A stretch of DNA of 58,125 nt from Oceanobacillus luteolus (GTDB lineage: Bacteria > Bacillota > Bacilli > Bacillales > Amphibacillaceae): contig NZ_JAMBON010000020.1 of the NCBI RefSeq assembly GCF_023715655.1, forward strand, positions 1-58,125. The letters run 5' to 3'. The notes beneath the pieces were generated by a model. That model did no database searches, had not been told where the DNA came from, and saw only the letters and a program-made list of their open reading frames with translations. A program made the translations under genes and the position numbers. Shown piece by piece: positions 29,939 to 41,027 of the stretch; position 1 is the stretch's first letter; each line of letters starts with the position of its first letter.

Positions 29939-30190
29939 TCATTTTTTGACCGCAACCGTTGAAGCATTCACTTCCACACCTGCAGCTTTACCTAATTTCT
30001 TCATTGAATCCACACGCTGACAAGGTATTCCTAGCTCTTCAGCTAAACTAGCTACCTTTTGCGTAATATGCTTTTCAGCATCATCAGCAATAAAAACTTC
30101 ACTTACTTCGCCATTTTTCATGGCTTTCTGTGTCTGCTTTATTCCAATAATTAGACGAGATCTAAATTCTGTCACTTTTTCATAAGACAT
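29939..30190 (-). CDS. rplGB: L7Ae-family RNA-binding protein (YbxF / L7Ae-like)
   Basis: 83 residues from ATG at 30190 (MSYEKVTEFRSRLIIGIKQT), chosen because GGAGGATG lies just upstream; the longer frame includes leader DNA. The central EVFIADDAEKHITQKVASLA and IPCQRVDSMKKLGKAAGVEV motifs are those of L7Ae proteins that bind kink-turn RNA. It is the first gene of the str group as in Bacillus. Confidence 0.92.
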   Translation of the reverse strand: MSYEKVTEFRSRLIIGIKQTQKAMKNGEVSEVFIADDAEKHITQKVASLAEELGIPCQRVDSMKKLGKAAGVEVNASTVAVKK

Positions 30191-30236
30191 CTTACATCCT
30201 CCAAAGCAACAAGTATAAATTGGAAGCACCTTGAAT

Positions 30237-30265
30237 ATATTAACATCCTCAGTTTTTAATGTCAA
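30237..30265 (-). promoter_or_regulatory. Sigma-A promoter of the rplGB-str operon
   Basis: Minus strand TTGACA (30265-30260), 17-bp spacer, TAATAT (30242-30237). It is bracketed by an inverted repeat of TTGGAAGCACC (30220-30230) and GGTGCTTCCAA (30288-30298). Confidence 0.85.
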
Positions 30266-30327
30266 TAATTTATTTGTTAATTTTACGGTGCTTCCAAATT
30301 TATTTTTACCCTTATATATTATGCCGC

Positions 30328-30401
30328 GTCCAGCTCCTGAAAAGGTTCTATTGCATCACCTTCACAGGTTGTTTCCTTAAGAAAACAACGTGGAGCCGGA
30401 C
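30328..30401 (-). other. Predicted three-way-junction RNA after rpoC
   Basis: On the minus strand GTCCGGCTCC (30401-30392) pairs with GGAGCTGGAC (30337-30328), a 10-bp closing stem with one G-U. Inside are a 9-bp hairpin GTTGTTTTC/GGAAACAAC (30389-30368) and a hairpin GAAGGT/ACCTT (30363-30342). The element starts 11 bases after the rpoC stop. There is no T run directly after it, so it is not a simple terminator. Confidence 0.55.
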
Positions 30402-30412
30402 AGGCAATTATA

Positions 30413-33400
30413 TTACTTAACTGTTTCTGTTTCTTCGACAGCCTCTTCCATCTCAGGCAAATCCAATCCGGTTTCGATTGTCCGGTATTGTTGCATACCA
30501 GTACCAGCTGGAACAAGCTTACCGATAATGACGTTCTCTTTTAGTCCGAGCAAGTCATCACGTTTACCTTTTATCGCTGCATCCGTCAAGACACGAGTCG
30601 TTTCTTGGAAGGAAGCTGCAGATAGGAAGGAATCTGTTTCAAGAGATGCTTTCGTAATTCCAAGCAAGACCGGTCTACCGATTGCTGGGTTGCCACCGCT
30701 AAGAAGTACCGGTTTGTTGATATCCCTGAATTGATGCAATTCAAGCAATGAACCTGGAAGTGCATCTGTATCACCAGCGTCAACCACACGGACTTTACGT
30801 AGCATTTGACGTACCATTACTTCAACGTGCTTGTCACCGATTTCTACCCCTTGCATACGGTAAACTCGTTGAACTTCACGCAGCAAGTAATCCTGAACCC
30901 CTTCTACACCTTTAACTCGCAGAAGCTCTTTTGGATCAACTGAACCTTCCGTAAGCTCCTGTCCGGCTTCTACCTCGTCGCCTTCTGCAACTCGCATTCT
31001 TGCATTATATGGCACCGGATAGGTACGCTGTTCAACAGAACCTTGAATGACAATTTCATATTTATCTTTTACTTCTTTAATTTCTTGAACCGTTCCGGAA
31101 ATTTCAGTGATTACCGCTTCCCCTTTAGGATTACGAGCTTCAAATAGCTCTTGGATACGCGGTAAACCTTGAGTGATGTCATCTCCGGCAACCCCACCTG
31201 TATGGAACGTACGCATTGTCAACTGAGTACCCGGTTCTCCAATTGATTGGGCAGCAATAATCCCTACCGCTTCTCCCACTTCAACGTCTGAACCAGTAGC
31301 GAGGTTTCGACCATAACATTTTTGGCAAACGCCGTGTTTTGTATTACATGTGAAGGCAGTTCGAATGTTAACTTCTTCAATTCCGGCATTTACAATCTCT
31401 TTCGCCTGATCTTCATGGATCATTTCGTTATGCTTCACAATGACATCGCCAGTTTCAGGATGGACAATTTCATTGAATGCTGTACGTCCAATCAAACGAT
31501 CGATAAGCGGCTCAATCACTTCTGATCCGTCAACTAAAGCACGTACCGGAAGTCCACGGTCGGTACCACAGTCTTCTTCTCGAATGATGACATCTTGGGC
31601 AACGTCTACAAGACGTCTCGTCAAGTATCCAGAGTCAGCAGTCTTCAGCGCTGTATCCGCAAGTCCTTTACGGGCTCCGTGAGTAGAGATAAAGTACTCT
31701 AGTACCGTCAACCCTTCACGGAAGCTGGATTTAATCGGAAGCTCGATGATTTTACCAGAAGGATCGGCCATAAGTCCACGCATTCCAGCTAACTGAGTAA
31801 AGTTCGATGCGTTACCACGTGCTCCAGAGTCACTCATCATGAAGATTGGATTTCGATTGTCTAGGGACTCCATCAGTTTATCTTGGATCGTGTCTTTTGC
31901 TTGTGTCCAGATAGAAATCACACGATCGTAACGCTCTTCTTCTGTAACAAGACCACGACGGAATTGTTTCAAGACGTTATCTACTTTATCTTGGGCCTCA
32001 TCTAAGATTTTCTCTTTACCTGGTAGAACGACAATATCGGAAATACCAACTGTCATACCAGCTTTAGTCGAATATCTGAACCCTAAATCTTTCATACGGT
32101 CAAGCATCTTAGAGGTCTCGATGATCTTAAAGCGTTTAAAGACTTCAGCAATAATATCACCTAAGAAACCTTTCTTGAACGGTCTGATTAATTCGGCGTT
32201 CTTAATGACTTCTGTTACATCTGTTCCCGGATCAACAAAGTACTTATCTGGCGTTTTGTCTTCCAGATTCGTTCTAGTTGGTTCGTTAATAAACGGGAAG
32301 GAGTCTGGAAGAATCTCATTAAATATTAGTTTACCAACAGTTGTGATTAATAATTTGCTGTTTTGTTCTTCTGTGAAAGTTTTATTGTTTAAGCTTCCTG
32401 CATGAACAGCAACTCTCGTATGGAGATGAACATTTCCTGTATAGTAAGAGATTAATGCTTCATTGGTGTCTTTGAAGACACTTCCCTCACCAATTGCATT
32501 TTCTCGTTCTAACGTTAAATAATAGTTACCTAAAACCATATCCTGGGAAGGAGTAACTACCGGTTTCCCATCTTTAGGGTTTAGGATGTTTTGTGCTGCC
32601 AACATAAGAATTCTTGCTTCAGCTTGCGCCTCTGCTGATAACGGTACGTGAACCGCCATTTGGTCACCATCAAAGTCAGCGTTATATGCTGTACATACTA
32701 GAGGATGCAAGTGAATTGCCCGACCATCCACTAGAGTTGGTTCGAAGGCTTGAATTCCTAAACGGTGCAAAGTAGGTGCACGGTTTAATAGTACTGGATG
32801 CTCTTTAATAACATCCTCGAGAACATCCCATACATCCGGATGGACCCGTTCAATTTTCCGCTTAGCGGATTTGATATTATGAGCTAGGCCTCTGTCTACC
32901 AGCTCTTTCATAATGAACGGCTTGAATAACTCAAGGGCCATTTCTCTTGGCAATCCACATTGGTACATTTTGAGGTTCGGACCTACAACGATAACAGAAC
33001 GACCAGAGTAGTCCACACGCTTACCTAGCAGGTTTTGACGGAAACGTCCCTGTTTCCCTTTCAGCATATGAGAAAGTGATTTTAACGGTCGGTTACCTGG
33101 ACCAGTTACTGGACGACCTCTACGTCCGTTATCAATCAATGCATCAACCGCCTCTTGGAGCATACGTTTCTCGTTTTGTACGATAATACTAGGTGCACCA
33201 AGATCTAATAGTCTTTTCAGACGGTTATTACGGTTAATTACCCGGCGGTATAAATCATTTAAGTCGGATGTAGCAAAACGTCCACCGTCAAGCTGCACCA
33301 TTGGGCGAATTTCTGGTGGAATGACCGGAAGAACATCTAATACCATCCAGCTTGGTTCGTTACCAGAATTACGAAAAGCTTCCATTACCTCAAGACGCTT

Positions 33401-34021
33401 GATTGCACGTGTTCTACGTTGACCTTGGGCAGTCTTCAACTCTTCACGTAAAGTCTTTACTTCTTTTTCAAGGTCAATATCTTGAAGTAGCTTGCGGATC
33501 GCTTCAGCACCCATTTCCGCACGGAAGGATTTTCCATATTTATCGTAATAAGCACGATATTCTTTCTCAGACAAAAGTTGTTTCTTTTCAAGCGGTGTAT
33601 TACCTGGATCCGTAACAATATATGCGGCAAAGTAAATGACCTCTTCTAAGGCACGTGGTGACATGTCAAGAACAAGCCCCATCCGACTCGGGATTCCTTT
33701 GAAATACCAAATATGAGATACAGGAGCCGCCAATTCAATATGCCCCATTCTTTCACGACGCACTTTCGCTTTCGTCACTTCTACTCCACAGCGGTCACAG
33801 ACTACACCTTTATAGCGTACTCGTTTATACTTTCCGCAATGACATTCCCAATCTTTCTGCGGTCCAAAAATTCTTTCACAGAACAGACCGTCTTTTTCAG
33901 GCTTTAAGGTACGGTAGTTGATGGTTTCTGGTTTTTTCACTTCACCGTAAGACCATGAACGGATCTTCTCCGGAGAAGCTAAACCTATTTTCATATATTC
34001 GAACGTATTTACATCTAGCAA
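30413..34021 (-). CDS. rpoC: RNA polymerase beta-prime subunit
   Basis: 1202 residues from a TTG start at 34021 preceded by GGGAGGATTGCCCC, as in B. subtilis. The zinc site [20 protein letters not shown] near residue 60, the catalytic [16 protein letters not shown] loop, the [20 protein letters not shown] second zinc site and [19 protein letters not shown] bridge-helix/trigger-loop region are present. The C-terminal tail is acidic. It forms the active site with RpoB. Confidence 0.99.
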   Translation of the reverse strand: MLDVNTFEYMKIGLASPEKIRSWSYGEVKKPETINYRTLKPEKDGLFCERIFGPQKDWECHCGKYKRVRYKGVVCDRCGVEVTKAKVRRERMGHIELAAPVSHIWYFKGIPSRMGLVLDMSPRALEEVIYFAAYIVTDPGNTPLEKKQLLSEKEYRAYYDKYGKSFRAEMGAEAIRKLLQDIDLEKEVKTLREELKTAQGQRRTRAIKRLEVMEAFRNSGNEPSWMVLDVLPVIPPEIRPMVQLDGGRFATSDLNDLYRRVINRNNRLKRLLDLGAPSIIVQNEKRMLQEAVDALIDNGRRGRPVTGPGNRPLKSLSHMLKGKQGRFRQNLLGKRVDYSGRSVIVVGPNLKMYQCGLPREMALELFKPFIMKELVDRGLAHNIKSAKRKIERVHPDVWDVLEDVIKEHPVLLNRAPTLHRLGIQAFEPTLVDGRAIHLHPLVCTAYNADFDGDQMAVHVPLSAEAQAEARILMLAAQNILNPKDGKPVVTPSQDMVLGNYYLTLERENAIGEGSVFKDTNEALISYYTGNVHLHTRVAVHAGSLNNKTFTEEQNSKLLITTVGKLIFNEILPDSFPFINEPTRTNLEDKTPDKYFVDPGTDVTEVIKNAELIRPFKKGFLGDIIAEVFKRFKIIETSKMLDRMKDLGFRYSTKAGMTVGISDIVVLPGKEKILDEAQDKVDNVLKQFRRGLVTEEERYDRVISIWTQAKDTIQDKLMESLDNRNPIFMMSDSGARGNASNFTQLAGMRGLMADPSGKIIELPIKSSFREGLTVLEYFISTHGARKGLADTALKTADSGYLTRRLVDVAQDVIIREEDCGTDRGLPVRALVDGSEVIEPLIDRLIGRTAFNEIVHPETGDVIVKHNEMIHEDQAKEIVNAGIEEVNIRTAFTCNTKHGVCQKCYGRNLATGSDVEVGEAVGIIAAQSIGEPGTQLTMRTFHTGGVAGDDITQGLPRIQELFEARNPKGEAVITEISGTVQEIKEVKDKYEIVIQGSVEQRTYPVPYNARMRVAEGDEVEAGQELTEGSVDPKELLRVKGVEGVQDYLLREVQRVYRMQGVEIGDKHVEVMVRQMLRKVRVVDAGDTDALPGSLLELHQFRDINKPVLLSGGNPAIGRPVLLGITKASLETDSFLSAASFQETTRVLTDAAIKGKRDDLLGLKENVIIGKLVPAGTGMQQYRTIETGLDLPEMEEAVEETETVK

Positions 34022-34189
34022 GGGGCAATCCTCCCTTATTTATGTGCTGTAATTATATAAGAGAAGGAGAATTGATCGCCCATTATCAATTCTCACTTCA
34101 TTTTATCTTTAAGGAATACTATACGAACTAAAACAGCCACGGCCCATTCCAGTCTATACGTCACGGAACGGGCGCATAGCATTCACTAT

Positions 34190-37100
34190 TTAGTTCTCTT
34201 CAATTTCTAAGTTGAGCTTCGATGCTGCCTGAACTTCATCATCTTCAAGTTCCCGCATATCGATTTCTTCTTCATGGCTGTTCAGCATTTTAACATCAAG
34301 TCCTAAACTCTGTAGTTCCTTGATAAGTACCTTGAATGATTCAGGAACTCCTGGTTCTGGTACGTTATGTCCTTTGACAATCGCTTCATAAGTCTTCACA
34401 CGACCAACTGTATCATCAGATTTGACAGTAAGGATTTCTTGAAGCGTGTAAGCTGCACCGTATGCTTCAAGCGCCCAAACCTCCATCTCTCCAAAACGCT
34501 GACCACCAAATTGTGCTTTACCACCAAGTGGCTGCTGAGTAACAAGTGAGTATGGACCAGTTGAACGGGCATGCAATTTATCATCAACCATGTGAGCTAG
34601 TTTAAGCATATACATGACACCAACAGATACACGGTTATCGAATGGCTCTCCAGTTCTTCCGTCATACAGGACCGTCTTGGCGTCTGGAGCCATTCCAGCT
34701 TCTTGTAACGTTTCATGTACATCCTCTTCCGTAGCACCGTCAAATACCGGAGATGCTACGTGAATTCCTAAGAGTCTCGCTGCCATTCCGAGATGCAACT
34801 CGAACACTTGTCCGATGTTCATACGGGATGGAACTCCTAGTGGGTTAAGCATAATGTCGATCGGCGTTCCGTCTGGCATGAACGGCATATCTTCTTCTGG
34901 TAGAATCTTCGAAATAACACCTTTGTTTCCGTGACGACCAGCCATTTTATCTCCTTCAGAGATTTTACGTTTCTGTACGATATAAACGCGGACGAGCTGG
35001 TTGACCCCTGGAGACAGTTCATCGCCATCTTCGCGGTTGAATACACGGACGTCAAGAACAATACCGCCACCGCCATGAGGAACACGTAAAGAAGTATCTC
35101 TTACTTCCCGAGCTTTTTCACCGAAAATCGCATGAAGCAGACGCTCTTCTGCAGATAATTCCGTAACCCCTTTTGGTGTTACCTTTCCTACAAGAATATC
35201 GCTATCTTTCACTTCTGCTCCGACACGGATAATTCCATTTTCGTCAAGGTTTTTAAGCGCTTCTTCCCCAACGTTCGGAATATCTCTCGTAATCTCTTCC
35301 GGTCCAAGTTTCGTATCACGTGCTTCCAGTTCAAATTCTTCAATATGAATGGAAGTATATACATCATCTTTCACTAGACGCTCACTCATAATGATAGCAT
35401 CCTCGTAGTTATACCCTTCCCATGTCATGAAACCGACCAATACGTTTCGACCAAGAGCAAGTTCTCCTAGTTCCATGGAAGGTCCATCTGCTAAGATTTC
35501 GCCCTTATCTACACGGTCGCCTTCTTTAATGATTGGACGTTGGTTATAACATGTTCCTTGGTTTGTACGTTGGAATTTCTGTAACTTGTAAACATCCGTA
35601 TCTCCTTCGACTTCTTTCCCATCTACTTCAGAGATGCGACGGACAACAATTTCTTTCGCTTCTACTCGTTCAACAATTCCTGCATGGCGGCAAAGAACTG
35701 CAGCACCGGAATCTTTACCATTTACATATTCCATTCCCGTTCCAACTATAGGTGATTCTGGAACCAATAAAGGAACTGCCTGCTTCTGCATGTTCGCACC
35801 CATTAGTGCACGGTTCGAGTCGTCATTCTCTAAGAAAGGAATACATGCAGTAGCCGCAGAGACAACCTGCTTCGGTGAAACGTCCATATAATCCACTTTG
35901 TCTCGTGAAACAACGATGTTATCTTCACGGAAACGAGCAATTACTTCTTCATTCGCAAAACGATTATTCTCATCTAAAGGCGCGTTTGCTTGTGCAACGA
36001 TATAATTATCTTGCTCATCAGCTGTAAGGTAATCAATTTGGTCCGTCACCTGACCAGTTTCCGGATCCACACGGCGATATGGTGATTCAATGAAACCAAA
36101 TTTATTTACTTTCGCATAACTGGATAAGGAGTTGATCAGACCGATATTCGGTCCTTCCGGTGTTTCAATCGGACACATACGACCATAGTGAGAGTAGTGG
36201 ACGTCACGTACTTCAAAACCAGCTCGTTCACGGGTTAATCCTCCAGGTCCAAGCGCAGATAAACGACGCTTATGCGTGAGTTCTCCCAATGGGTTTGTTT
36301 GATCCATGAACTGGGATAACTGCGAACTACCAAAGAACTCCTTAATTGATGCAATAACAGGACGTATATTGATTAATTGCTGTGGTGTCACGCTGGAAGT
36401 GTCTTGAATTGACATTCTTTCACGTACTACGCGTTCCATACGAGATAGACCGATTCGGAATTGGTTTTGCAGCAGTTCACCAACAGAACGTAAACGACGG
36501 TTTCCTAAATGATCAATATCATCTACATCGCCCACTCTGTGCAGCAAGTTAAAGAAATAGCTGATGGAAGCCAAAATATCAGCTGGAGTGATGTTTTTTA
36601 CATCATTATCCACGCCACCATTTCCAATGATGGTTAACTCCCGCTCACCTTCTGGGTCTGTAGGGTCAATAATCTTAATGGACTGAAGGCTGATATCCTC
36701 TTCTAAAACTCCATCATGAAGAGAGATGACATGTTCGCCAAGCTTCTCTTCTTCCCTCTCCAAGAAAGGAATAAGTTTATCTAGTAATTTACGCTCTAAA
36801 CGATCACCTTTCTCCGCAAGAACCTCACCTGTTTCAGGATCAGCAATCGTTTCGGCTAACACTTGGTTGAATAAACGGTTTTTGATATTCAGCTTTTTGT
36901 TCATTTTATAACGACCAACATGAGCTAAATCATAACGCTTCGGATCAAAGAAACGTGAAATCAATAGATTTTTAGCATTTTCTACAGTTGGCGGTTCACC
37001 CGGACGAAGCCGTTCATATATCTCTAGTAATGCTTTCTCTGTTGTTTCCGTATTATCTTTTTCAAGGGTGTTTCTCAAGTATTCATTATCACCTAGAAGG

Positions 37101-37726
37101 TCAATGATTTCTTGGTCCGTACCGAAACCTAAAGCACGTAGTAATACCGTGATTGGTAGTTTACGTGTACGGTCAATCCGCACGTAAGCAACGTCTTTTG
37201 CATCCGTTTCGAATTCAAGCCAAGCGCCACGGTTCGGAATGACGGTTGCTTGAACTCCGCGCTTACCATTTTTATCGATTTTATGGTTAAAGTACACACT
37301 TGGGGAACGTACAAGCTGGGATACAATTACACGCTCAGCTCCGTTGATGATAAATGTACCTGTATCAGTCATCAATGGGAAATCACCCATAAATACTTCC
37401 TGTTCCTTCACTTCACCAGTTTCGTTATTTAATAAACGAACCTTCACGCGAAGGGGAGCATTATAGGTTACATCTCTTTCCTTTGATTCGTCTACAGGAT
37501 AGTTAGGCTCACCCAAACTATAATCTACAAATTCTAATGAAAGGTTACCGGTGAAATCCTCAATTGGAGAAATGTCTCTAAACATTTCCCTTAACCCTTC
37601 TTCCATGAACCATTCATAAGAAGCGGTTTGAATTTCGATTAAATTTGGCAGCTCTAATACTTCGCTGATACGTGCATAGCTTCTACGCTGGCGGTGTTTG
37701 CCATATTGAACTAGTTGTCCTGTCAA
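34190..37726 (-). CDS. rpoB: RNA polymerase beta subunit
   Basis: 1178 residues from TTG at 37726 ([20 protein letters not shown]), the start used in B. subtilis, with AAGGGGTG six bases upstream; the GTG at 37735 is part of that site. The rifampicin pocket [20 protein letters not shown], then [13 protein letters not shown], is of the sensitive type. [18 protein letters not shown] and the [20 protein letters not shown] region are standard. rpoB has a separate upstream interval with strong hairpins. Confidence 0.99.
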   Translation of the reverse strand: MTGQLVQYGKHRQRRSYARISEVLELPNLIEIQTASYEWFMEEGLREMFRDISPIEDFTGNLSLEFVDYSLGEPNYPVDESKERDVTYNAPLRVKVRLLNNETGEVKEQEVFMGDFPLMTDTGTFIINGAERVIVSQLVRSPSVYFNHKIDKNGKRGVQATVIPNRGAWLEFETDAKDVAYVRIDRTRKLPITVLLRALGFGTDQEIIDLLGDNEYLRNTLEKDNTETTEKALLEIYERLRPGEPPTVENAKNLLISRFFDPKRYDLAHVGRYKMNKKLNIKNRLFNQVLAETIADPETGEVLAEKGDRLERKLLDKLIPFLEREEEKLGEHVISLHDGVLEEDISLQSIKIIDPTDPEGERELTIIGNGGVDNDVKNITPADILASISYFFNLLHRVGDVDDIDHLGNRRLRSVGELLQNQFRIGLSRMERVVRERMSIQDTSSVTPQQLINIRPVIASIKEFFGSSQLSQFMDQTNPLGELTHKRRLSALGPGGLTRERAGFEVRDVHYSHYGRMCPIETPEGPNIGLINSLSSYAKVNKFGFIESPYRRVDPETGQVTDQIDYLTADEQDNYIVAQANAPLDENNRFANEEVIARFREDNIVVSRDKVDYMDVSPKQVVSAATACIPFLENDDSNRALMGANMQKQAVPLLVPESPIVGTGMEYVNGKDSGAAVLCRHAGIVERVEAKEIVVRRISEVDGKEVEGDTDVYKLQKFQRTNQGTCYNQRPIIKEGDRVDKGEILADGPSMELGELALGRNVLVGFMTWEGYNYEDAIIMSERLVKDDVYTSIHIEEFELEARDTKLGPEEITRDIPNVGEEALKNLDENGIIRVGAEVKDSDILVGKVTPKGVTELSAEERLLHAIFGEKAREVRDTSLRVPHGGGGIVLDVRVFNREDGDELSPGVNQLVRVYIVQKRKISEGDKMAGRHGNKGVISKILPEEDMPFMPDGTPIDIMLNPLGVPSRMNIGQVFELHLGMAARLLGIHVASPVFDGATEEDVHETLQEAGMAPDAKTVLYDGRTGEPFDNRVSVGVMYMLKLAHMVDDKLHARSTGPYSLVTQQPLGGKAQFGGQRFGEMEVWALEAYGAAYTLQEILTVKSDDTVGRVKTYEAIVKGHNVPEPGVPESFKVLIKELQSLGLDVKMLNSHEEEIDMRELEDDEVQAASKLNLEIEEN

Positions 37727-38097
37727 CTGCTTCACCCCTTAAGATCTTATGTTTCGTAGAGGATTCTCTACGGAATTATTTTATTATTTAAAACGGAAAT
37801 TGGACGGATGCCCAATCTCGTTTGTATATAACTTGCACAAACAACAAAATTCTTCATCGCTTACAACTTCAAGAGTTATACGACTGTATTTCCCAAGGAT
37901 ATGAAAATACAGTTGTACAAGTCCATTAAATTTTGGTAAACTATATGAAGAAACATTAAACAATCTGTCTATTATACTTATTCCATTGTCTCCGTCTGTC
38001 GGCAAAATATACGTTTTAGATATTTATTTGCGGTTTACGCTTGACAAACAGAGCCCATCGTAGCATTATAATATGCTACCACATTGACCGAATAAGG
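37727..38097 (-). promoter_or_regulatory. rpoB leader interval with strong hairpins
   Basis: This 370-base gap between rsmC and rpoB holds no credible gene. On the minus strand a 16-position stem (TTGTACAACTGTATTT with AAATACAGTCGTATAA, about 37920-37876) has one mismatch and one G-U. CGTAGAG/CTCTACG (37755-37772) forms a perfect hairpin 29 bases before the start codon. GTAGCAT/ATGCTAC (38060-38079) and TTGACC/GGTCAA near 38084-38099 follow the rsmC stop. A weak promoter TTGTCA...AATATC is possible near 38010-38045. Attenuation of rpoBC is likely but unproven. Confidence 0.5.
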
Positions 38098-38700
38098 TCA
38101 AATTTTAAGTGCTCTTAAAATAAAATAGCCTTTTTTCTTATCAACGACCTCAACATTACCAAATAGTTCGTTGATTTTTTTCTGTGCAGATGGCGCACCT
38201 TGTTTCTTTTGAATAACCACCCATAGTTCACCATTTTCCACCAAAGCCTCTTTAGCACCTTCAAACATTCCATGCACTACTGTTTTCCCCGCTCTGATCG
38301 GAGGATTAGTGATAACTGCCGCAAACTTCCTGCCTTCCAAATTAGAAAAACGGTCGCTGCGAATCACTTCAACATTCGACACGTGATTGGCATTTGCATT
38401 TTTTTCAGCTAAGGAGAGAGCTCTTTCGTTCACGTCAGCTAAAACGACGTGGCGATTCGGATATGTTCCCGCAAGTGAAATCCCAATCGGTCCATAACCG
38501 CAACCTAGATCCAAAAAATCTCCATCGATCGCAGGCTCTTCGAATGTTTCAATCAATACCCGTGAGCCAAAGTCAATCTTCCCCTTGGAGAAAACATTCG
38601 TATCACTCGTAAATGTATAATTTTTATCTCGTAATTTAGTTTGCAAATGTCTTGGTGAACTTTCTGTTTGGGGCTTTTCGGAAAAGTAATGCTCATTCAT
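38098..38700 (-). CDS. rsmC: 16S rRNA (guanine) methyltransferase, RsmC family (YbxB)
   Basis: 200 residues. SAM-binding motif DLGCGYGPIGISLAG near residue 65, acidic motif ADVNERA and the catalytic TNPPIRAGK (NPP-type) motif around residue 128. It is the single-domain RsmC homologue that sits between rplL and rpoB in Bacillus (ybxB). Substrate is taken from the family; no target is shown by sequence. Confidence 0.88.
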   Translation of the reverse strand: MNEHYFSEKPQTESSPRHLQTKLRDKNYTFTSDTNVFSKGKIDFGSRVLIETFEEPAIDGDFLDLGCGYGPIGISLAGTYPNRHVVLADVNERALSLAEKNANANHVSNVEVIRSDRFSNLEGRKFAAVITNPPIRAGKTVVHGMFEGAKEALVENGELWVVIQKKQGAPSAQKKINELFGNVEVVDKKKGYFILRALKI

Positions 38701-38955
38701 TTGAACACCTACTTCGTTTATCGTTTACTTAAGGCGAAGGTAATAACGACGCCTTAGGAAGTGTGATTTGATGTGAGAAGATCGAATAAACTCTTAATAT
38801 ACAACCGCCCTGACACCCTATTATTATGTAAGGAAAACAAATTTCCAAGAGAGTCATGGATATCATATACCGATTCACTTAAACTTCGTTATCCAGGAAG
38901 TTTGCAAAATGAACAATCTGAGAAGTTCCATCGGATGAAGTTTCTTTTATGAAAC
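38701..38955. other. Gene-free interval upstream of rsmC
   Basis: No gene seen. A hairpin TAAGGCG/CGCCTTA (38730-38736 with 38750-38756) lies 30 bases upstream of rsmC. A weak promoter TTGGAA, 16 bases, TAATAA on the minus strand near 38825-38850 could serve rsmC. Confidence 0.4.
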
Positions 38956-38990
38956 AAGAGCCCGTCGACATAAACGACGAGCTCTTTATT
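38956..38990 (-). terminator. Terminator after rplL
   Basis: AAGAGCCCGTCG (38956-38967) pairs with CGACGAGCTCTT (38975-38986), a 12-bp stem with one G-T and a 7-base loop. The long T tract is on the plus side; on the minus strand GTTTC follows, so it may be partly bidirectional. Confidence 0.7.
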
Positions 38991-39004
38991 TTTATTTATT
39001 AAAC

Positions 39005-39370
39005 TTATTTAACTTCTACTTCAGCGCCAGCTTCTTCAAGTTTAGATTTAATCTCTTCAGCTTCATCTTTAGATACGCCTTCTTTAATTGGTTTTGGAGC
39101 TTCGTCAACAAGACCTTTTGCATCTTTAAGTCCAAGACCTGTGATTTCACGAACAGCTTTAACAACTTTAATCTTAGATGCACCAGCACCAGTAAGAATT
39201 ACGTCAAATTCTGTTTGCTCAGCTTCAGCACCGCCACCAGCAGCACCGCCTGCAACTGCAACTGGAGCAGCAGCAGTTACGCCAAACTCTTCCTCAATAG
39301 CTTTTACTAAATCGTTTAATTCTAAAACGGACATTTCTTTAATCGCACTAATCATTTCTTCTTTAGTCAT
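39005..39370 (-). CDS. rplL: Ribosomal protein L7/L12 (bL12)
   Basis: 121 residues. N-terminal dimerisation helix, alanine/glycine hinge ([18 protein letters not shown]) and C-terminal domain [20 protein letters not shown] plus [20 protein letters not shown]. It forms the mobile stalk that recruits translation GTPases, anchored through L10 encoded just upstream. Confidence 0.98.
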   Translation of the reverse strand: MTKEEMISAIKEMSVLELNDLVKAIEEEFGVTAAAPVAVAGGAAGGGAEAEQTEFDVILTGAGASKIKVVKAVREITGLGLKDAKGLVDEAPKPIKEGVSKDEAEEIKSKLEEAGAEVEVK

Positions 39371-39417
39371 GATTTAAATCCTCCTAAGTTAATTTTTTAT
39401 TTTATATCGTTCTGGCA

Positions 39418-39918
39418 TTAAGCGCCTTGTTCTTCTTTTTGATCAGCAACAGACTTAACAGCATAAGCGAAGTTGCGGATTGGAGCTTGTAGTACGCTGA
39501 GCAACATAGAAACCATACCTTCGTGGTTTGGAAGGTCTGCAAGTTCTTTGATTTGCTCTAAGCTAGCTACTTTTCCTTCGATTACGCCACCTTTAATTTC
39601 AAGCTCTTCATTCTCCTTAGCAAAGTTGTTAAGGATACGAGCAGGGGCAACGACATCGTCTTTACTGAATGCAATTGCTGTTGGGCCAACCAACACTTCG
39701 TTAAGTTCACCTAATTCAACAGATTCTGTTGCGCGGCGAGTCATCGTGTTTTTGTAAACGTGGAATTCAATTCCCTCTTCACGTAATTGTTTACGTAATT
39801 CAGTAACTTGAGATACGTCAAGACCACGATAGTCAACTACAACTGATGTTTGGCTTTCTGTAAACTTATCTGCAATTTCTTGTACAATTTGTTTCTTTTG
39901 TTCCAACACGTTAGACAT
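39418..39918 (-). CDS. rplJ: Ribosomal protein L10 (uL10)
   Basis: 166 residues. The N-terminal domain carries [20 protein letters not shown] and the C-terminal helix (about 140-166) binds bL12 dimers. In Bacillus, L10(L12)4 regulates its own operon by binding the leader, and a leader of that kind is present upstream. Confidence 0.97.
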   Translation of the reverse strand: MSNVLEQKKQIVQEIADKFTESQTSVVVDYRGLDVSQVTELRKQLREEGIEFHVYKNTMTRRATESVELGELNEVLVGPTAIAFSKDDVVAPARILNNFAKENEELEIKGGVIEGKVASLEQIKELADLPNHEGMVSMLLSVLQAPIRNFAYAVKSVADQKEEQGA

Positions 39919-39985
39919 TGTTCCACCTCCTAATTACTTGTATCATACCGTTCCCGTAGCATTACCACGCATCAAGTCTATAAAA

Positions 39986-40125
39986 AAAGCCCTCATAGAC
40001 ATGAGAGCTTTATAATACAATCTAAACACGAATTTAGAATGCTTTTATAAAACACCTCGGCGGGATATTAAGCGCCAGAGCGCACCTGCTGTCTACGGTA
40101 TAATGTATTCTTTTTAACAAGAGTC
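39986..40125 (-). promoter_or_regulatory. L10 leader with attenuator upstream of rplJ
   Basis: About 200 transcribed bases precede rplJ. They end in an attenuator hairpin AAAGCTCTCAT (40011-40001) with ATGAGGGCTTT (39996-39986) followed by seven T. Upstream sequence (about 40030-40110) contains the GC-rich CAGGTGCGCTCTGGCGCTTA part expected for the L10-binding and kink-turn domain. A ribosomal-protein leader is well established at this place in Firmicutes. Confidence 0.75.
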
Positions 40126-40154
40126 ATTATATCAAAGGACTTTTTTCAAGTCAA
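40126..40154 (-). promoter_or_regulatory. Sigma-A promoter of rplJ-rplL
   Basis: Minus strand TTGACT (40154-40149), 17-bp spacer, TATAAT (40131-40126). It begins 11 bases after the rplA stop. Confidence 0.85.
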
Positions 40155-40165
40155 TGCTTTTTTTA

Positions 40166-40858
40166 TTATTTGTAATTAGAAACGTCAAGCTTGATTCCAG
40201 GTCCCATTGTAGAAGCAATGGAAACATTCTTCAAGTAAGTTCCTTTTGAAGCTTGAGGTTTAACTTTAATGATCTGCTCAATGATCGCTTCAAGGTTTTC
40301 AACAAGTTTTTCTGTTTCAAAGGAAACTTTTCCAACAGGAACATGAACGTTGGATTGCTTATCTACACGATATTCTACTTGACCAGCTTTAATATCGTTG
40401 ACAGCTTTCTCTACTTCAAACGTTACTGTTCCAGTTTTCGGGTTAGGCATTAGACCTCTTGGTCCAAGCACTCTTCCCAGCTTACCTACTTCAGCCATCA
40501 TGTCTGGAGTCGCAACAATCACATCAAAATCAAACCAACCTTGATTGATTTTCTCGATGTATTCCGCTTCACCTACATAATCAGCTCCAGCAGCTTCTGC
40601 TTCTTTTGCTTTTTCACCTTTAGCGAATACTAGAACGCGTTGTGTTTTACCAGTGCCATGCGGTAAAACCATTGCGCCACGGATTTGTTGGTCCGCTTTC
40701 TTTGGATCTACTCCTAAACGAAATGCCACTTCCACTGTCTCGTCAAAGTTAGCTTTTGCAGTTTCTTTAACGAGGGAAACAGCTTCTTCAGCTTCATAAG
40801 CTTTTGAACGATCAATCAGCTTTTGAGCGTCTTGATACTTTTTACCTCTTTTTGCCAT
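40166..40858 (-). CDS. rplA: Ribosomal protein L1 (uL1)
   Basis: 230 residues, two-domain L1: [20 protein letters not shown], the [14 protein letters not shown] linker and the signature [20 protein letters not shown]. It forms the L1 stalk at the E site and is a translational autoregulator in many bacteria. Separated from rplK by 170 bases with a strong hairpin. Confidence 0.97.
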   Translation of the reverse strand: MAKRGKKYQDAQKLIDRSKAYEAEEAVSLVKETAKANFDETVEVAFRLGVDPKKADQQIRGAMVLPHGTGKTQRVLVFAKGEKAKEAEAAGADYVGEAEYIEKINQGWFDFDVIVATPDMMAEVGKLGRVLGPRGLMPNPKTGTVTFEVEKAVNDIKAGQVEYRVDKQSNVHVPVGKVSFETEKLVENLEAIIEQIIKVKPQASKGTYLKNVSIASTMGPGIKLDVSNYK

Positions 40859-40980
40859 TTATATTTCCTCCTCGATTGTGGTATTAACGGTTATACCTCC
40901 CACGTGTAAAACCATAAAGAACCTTTCTAACTTGCAGTCAGCAAAAGTCCTCGCTTTGTCATATAAAACAAAGAGCACTA

Positions 40981-41017
40981 GATTAGCTGTGTCCTTCCAA
41001 AGAGACCACAGCTAATC
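40981..41017 (-). other. Perfect 11-bp hairpin between rplK and rplA
   Basis: GATTAGCTGTG (40981-40991) and CACAGCTAATC (41007-41017) are perfect inverted repeats with a 15-base loop, 11 bases after the rplK stop on the minus strand. A smaller hairpin CTTTGT/ACAAAG (40954-40973) follows. The T tract after it (CTCTTTGTTTTAT) is broken, so partial termination or RNA processing are both possible. Confidence 0.6.
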
Positions 41018-41027
41018 AGTTACCGAA

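Noticed and set aside
30319..30516. 65-codon minus-strand frame across the rpoC end
   Set aside because: Shadow of rpoC in another frame continuing into the structured 3' region.
34190..37726. Possible rifampicin-resistance allele of rpoB
   Set aside because: The pocket residues read as the sensitive type; the only difference from B. subtilis nearby (NPLGEL versus NPLAEL) is not a known resistance position.
37784..38005. 73-codon minus-strand frame upstream of rpoB
   Set aside because: No ribosome binding site, odd composition, and it overlaps the leader hairpins.
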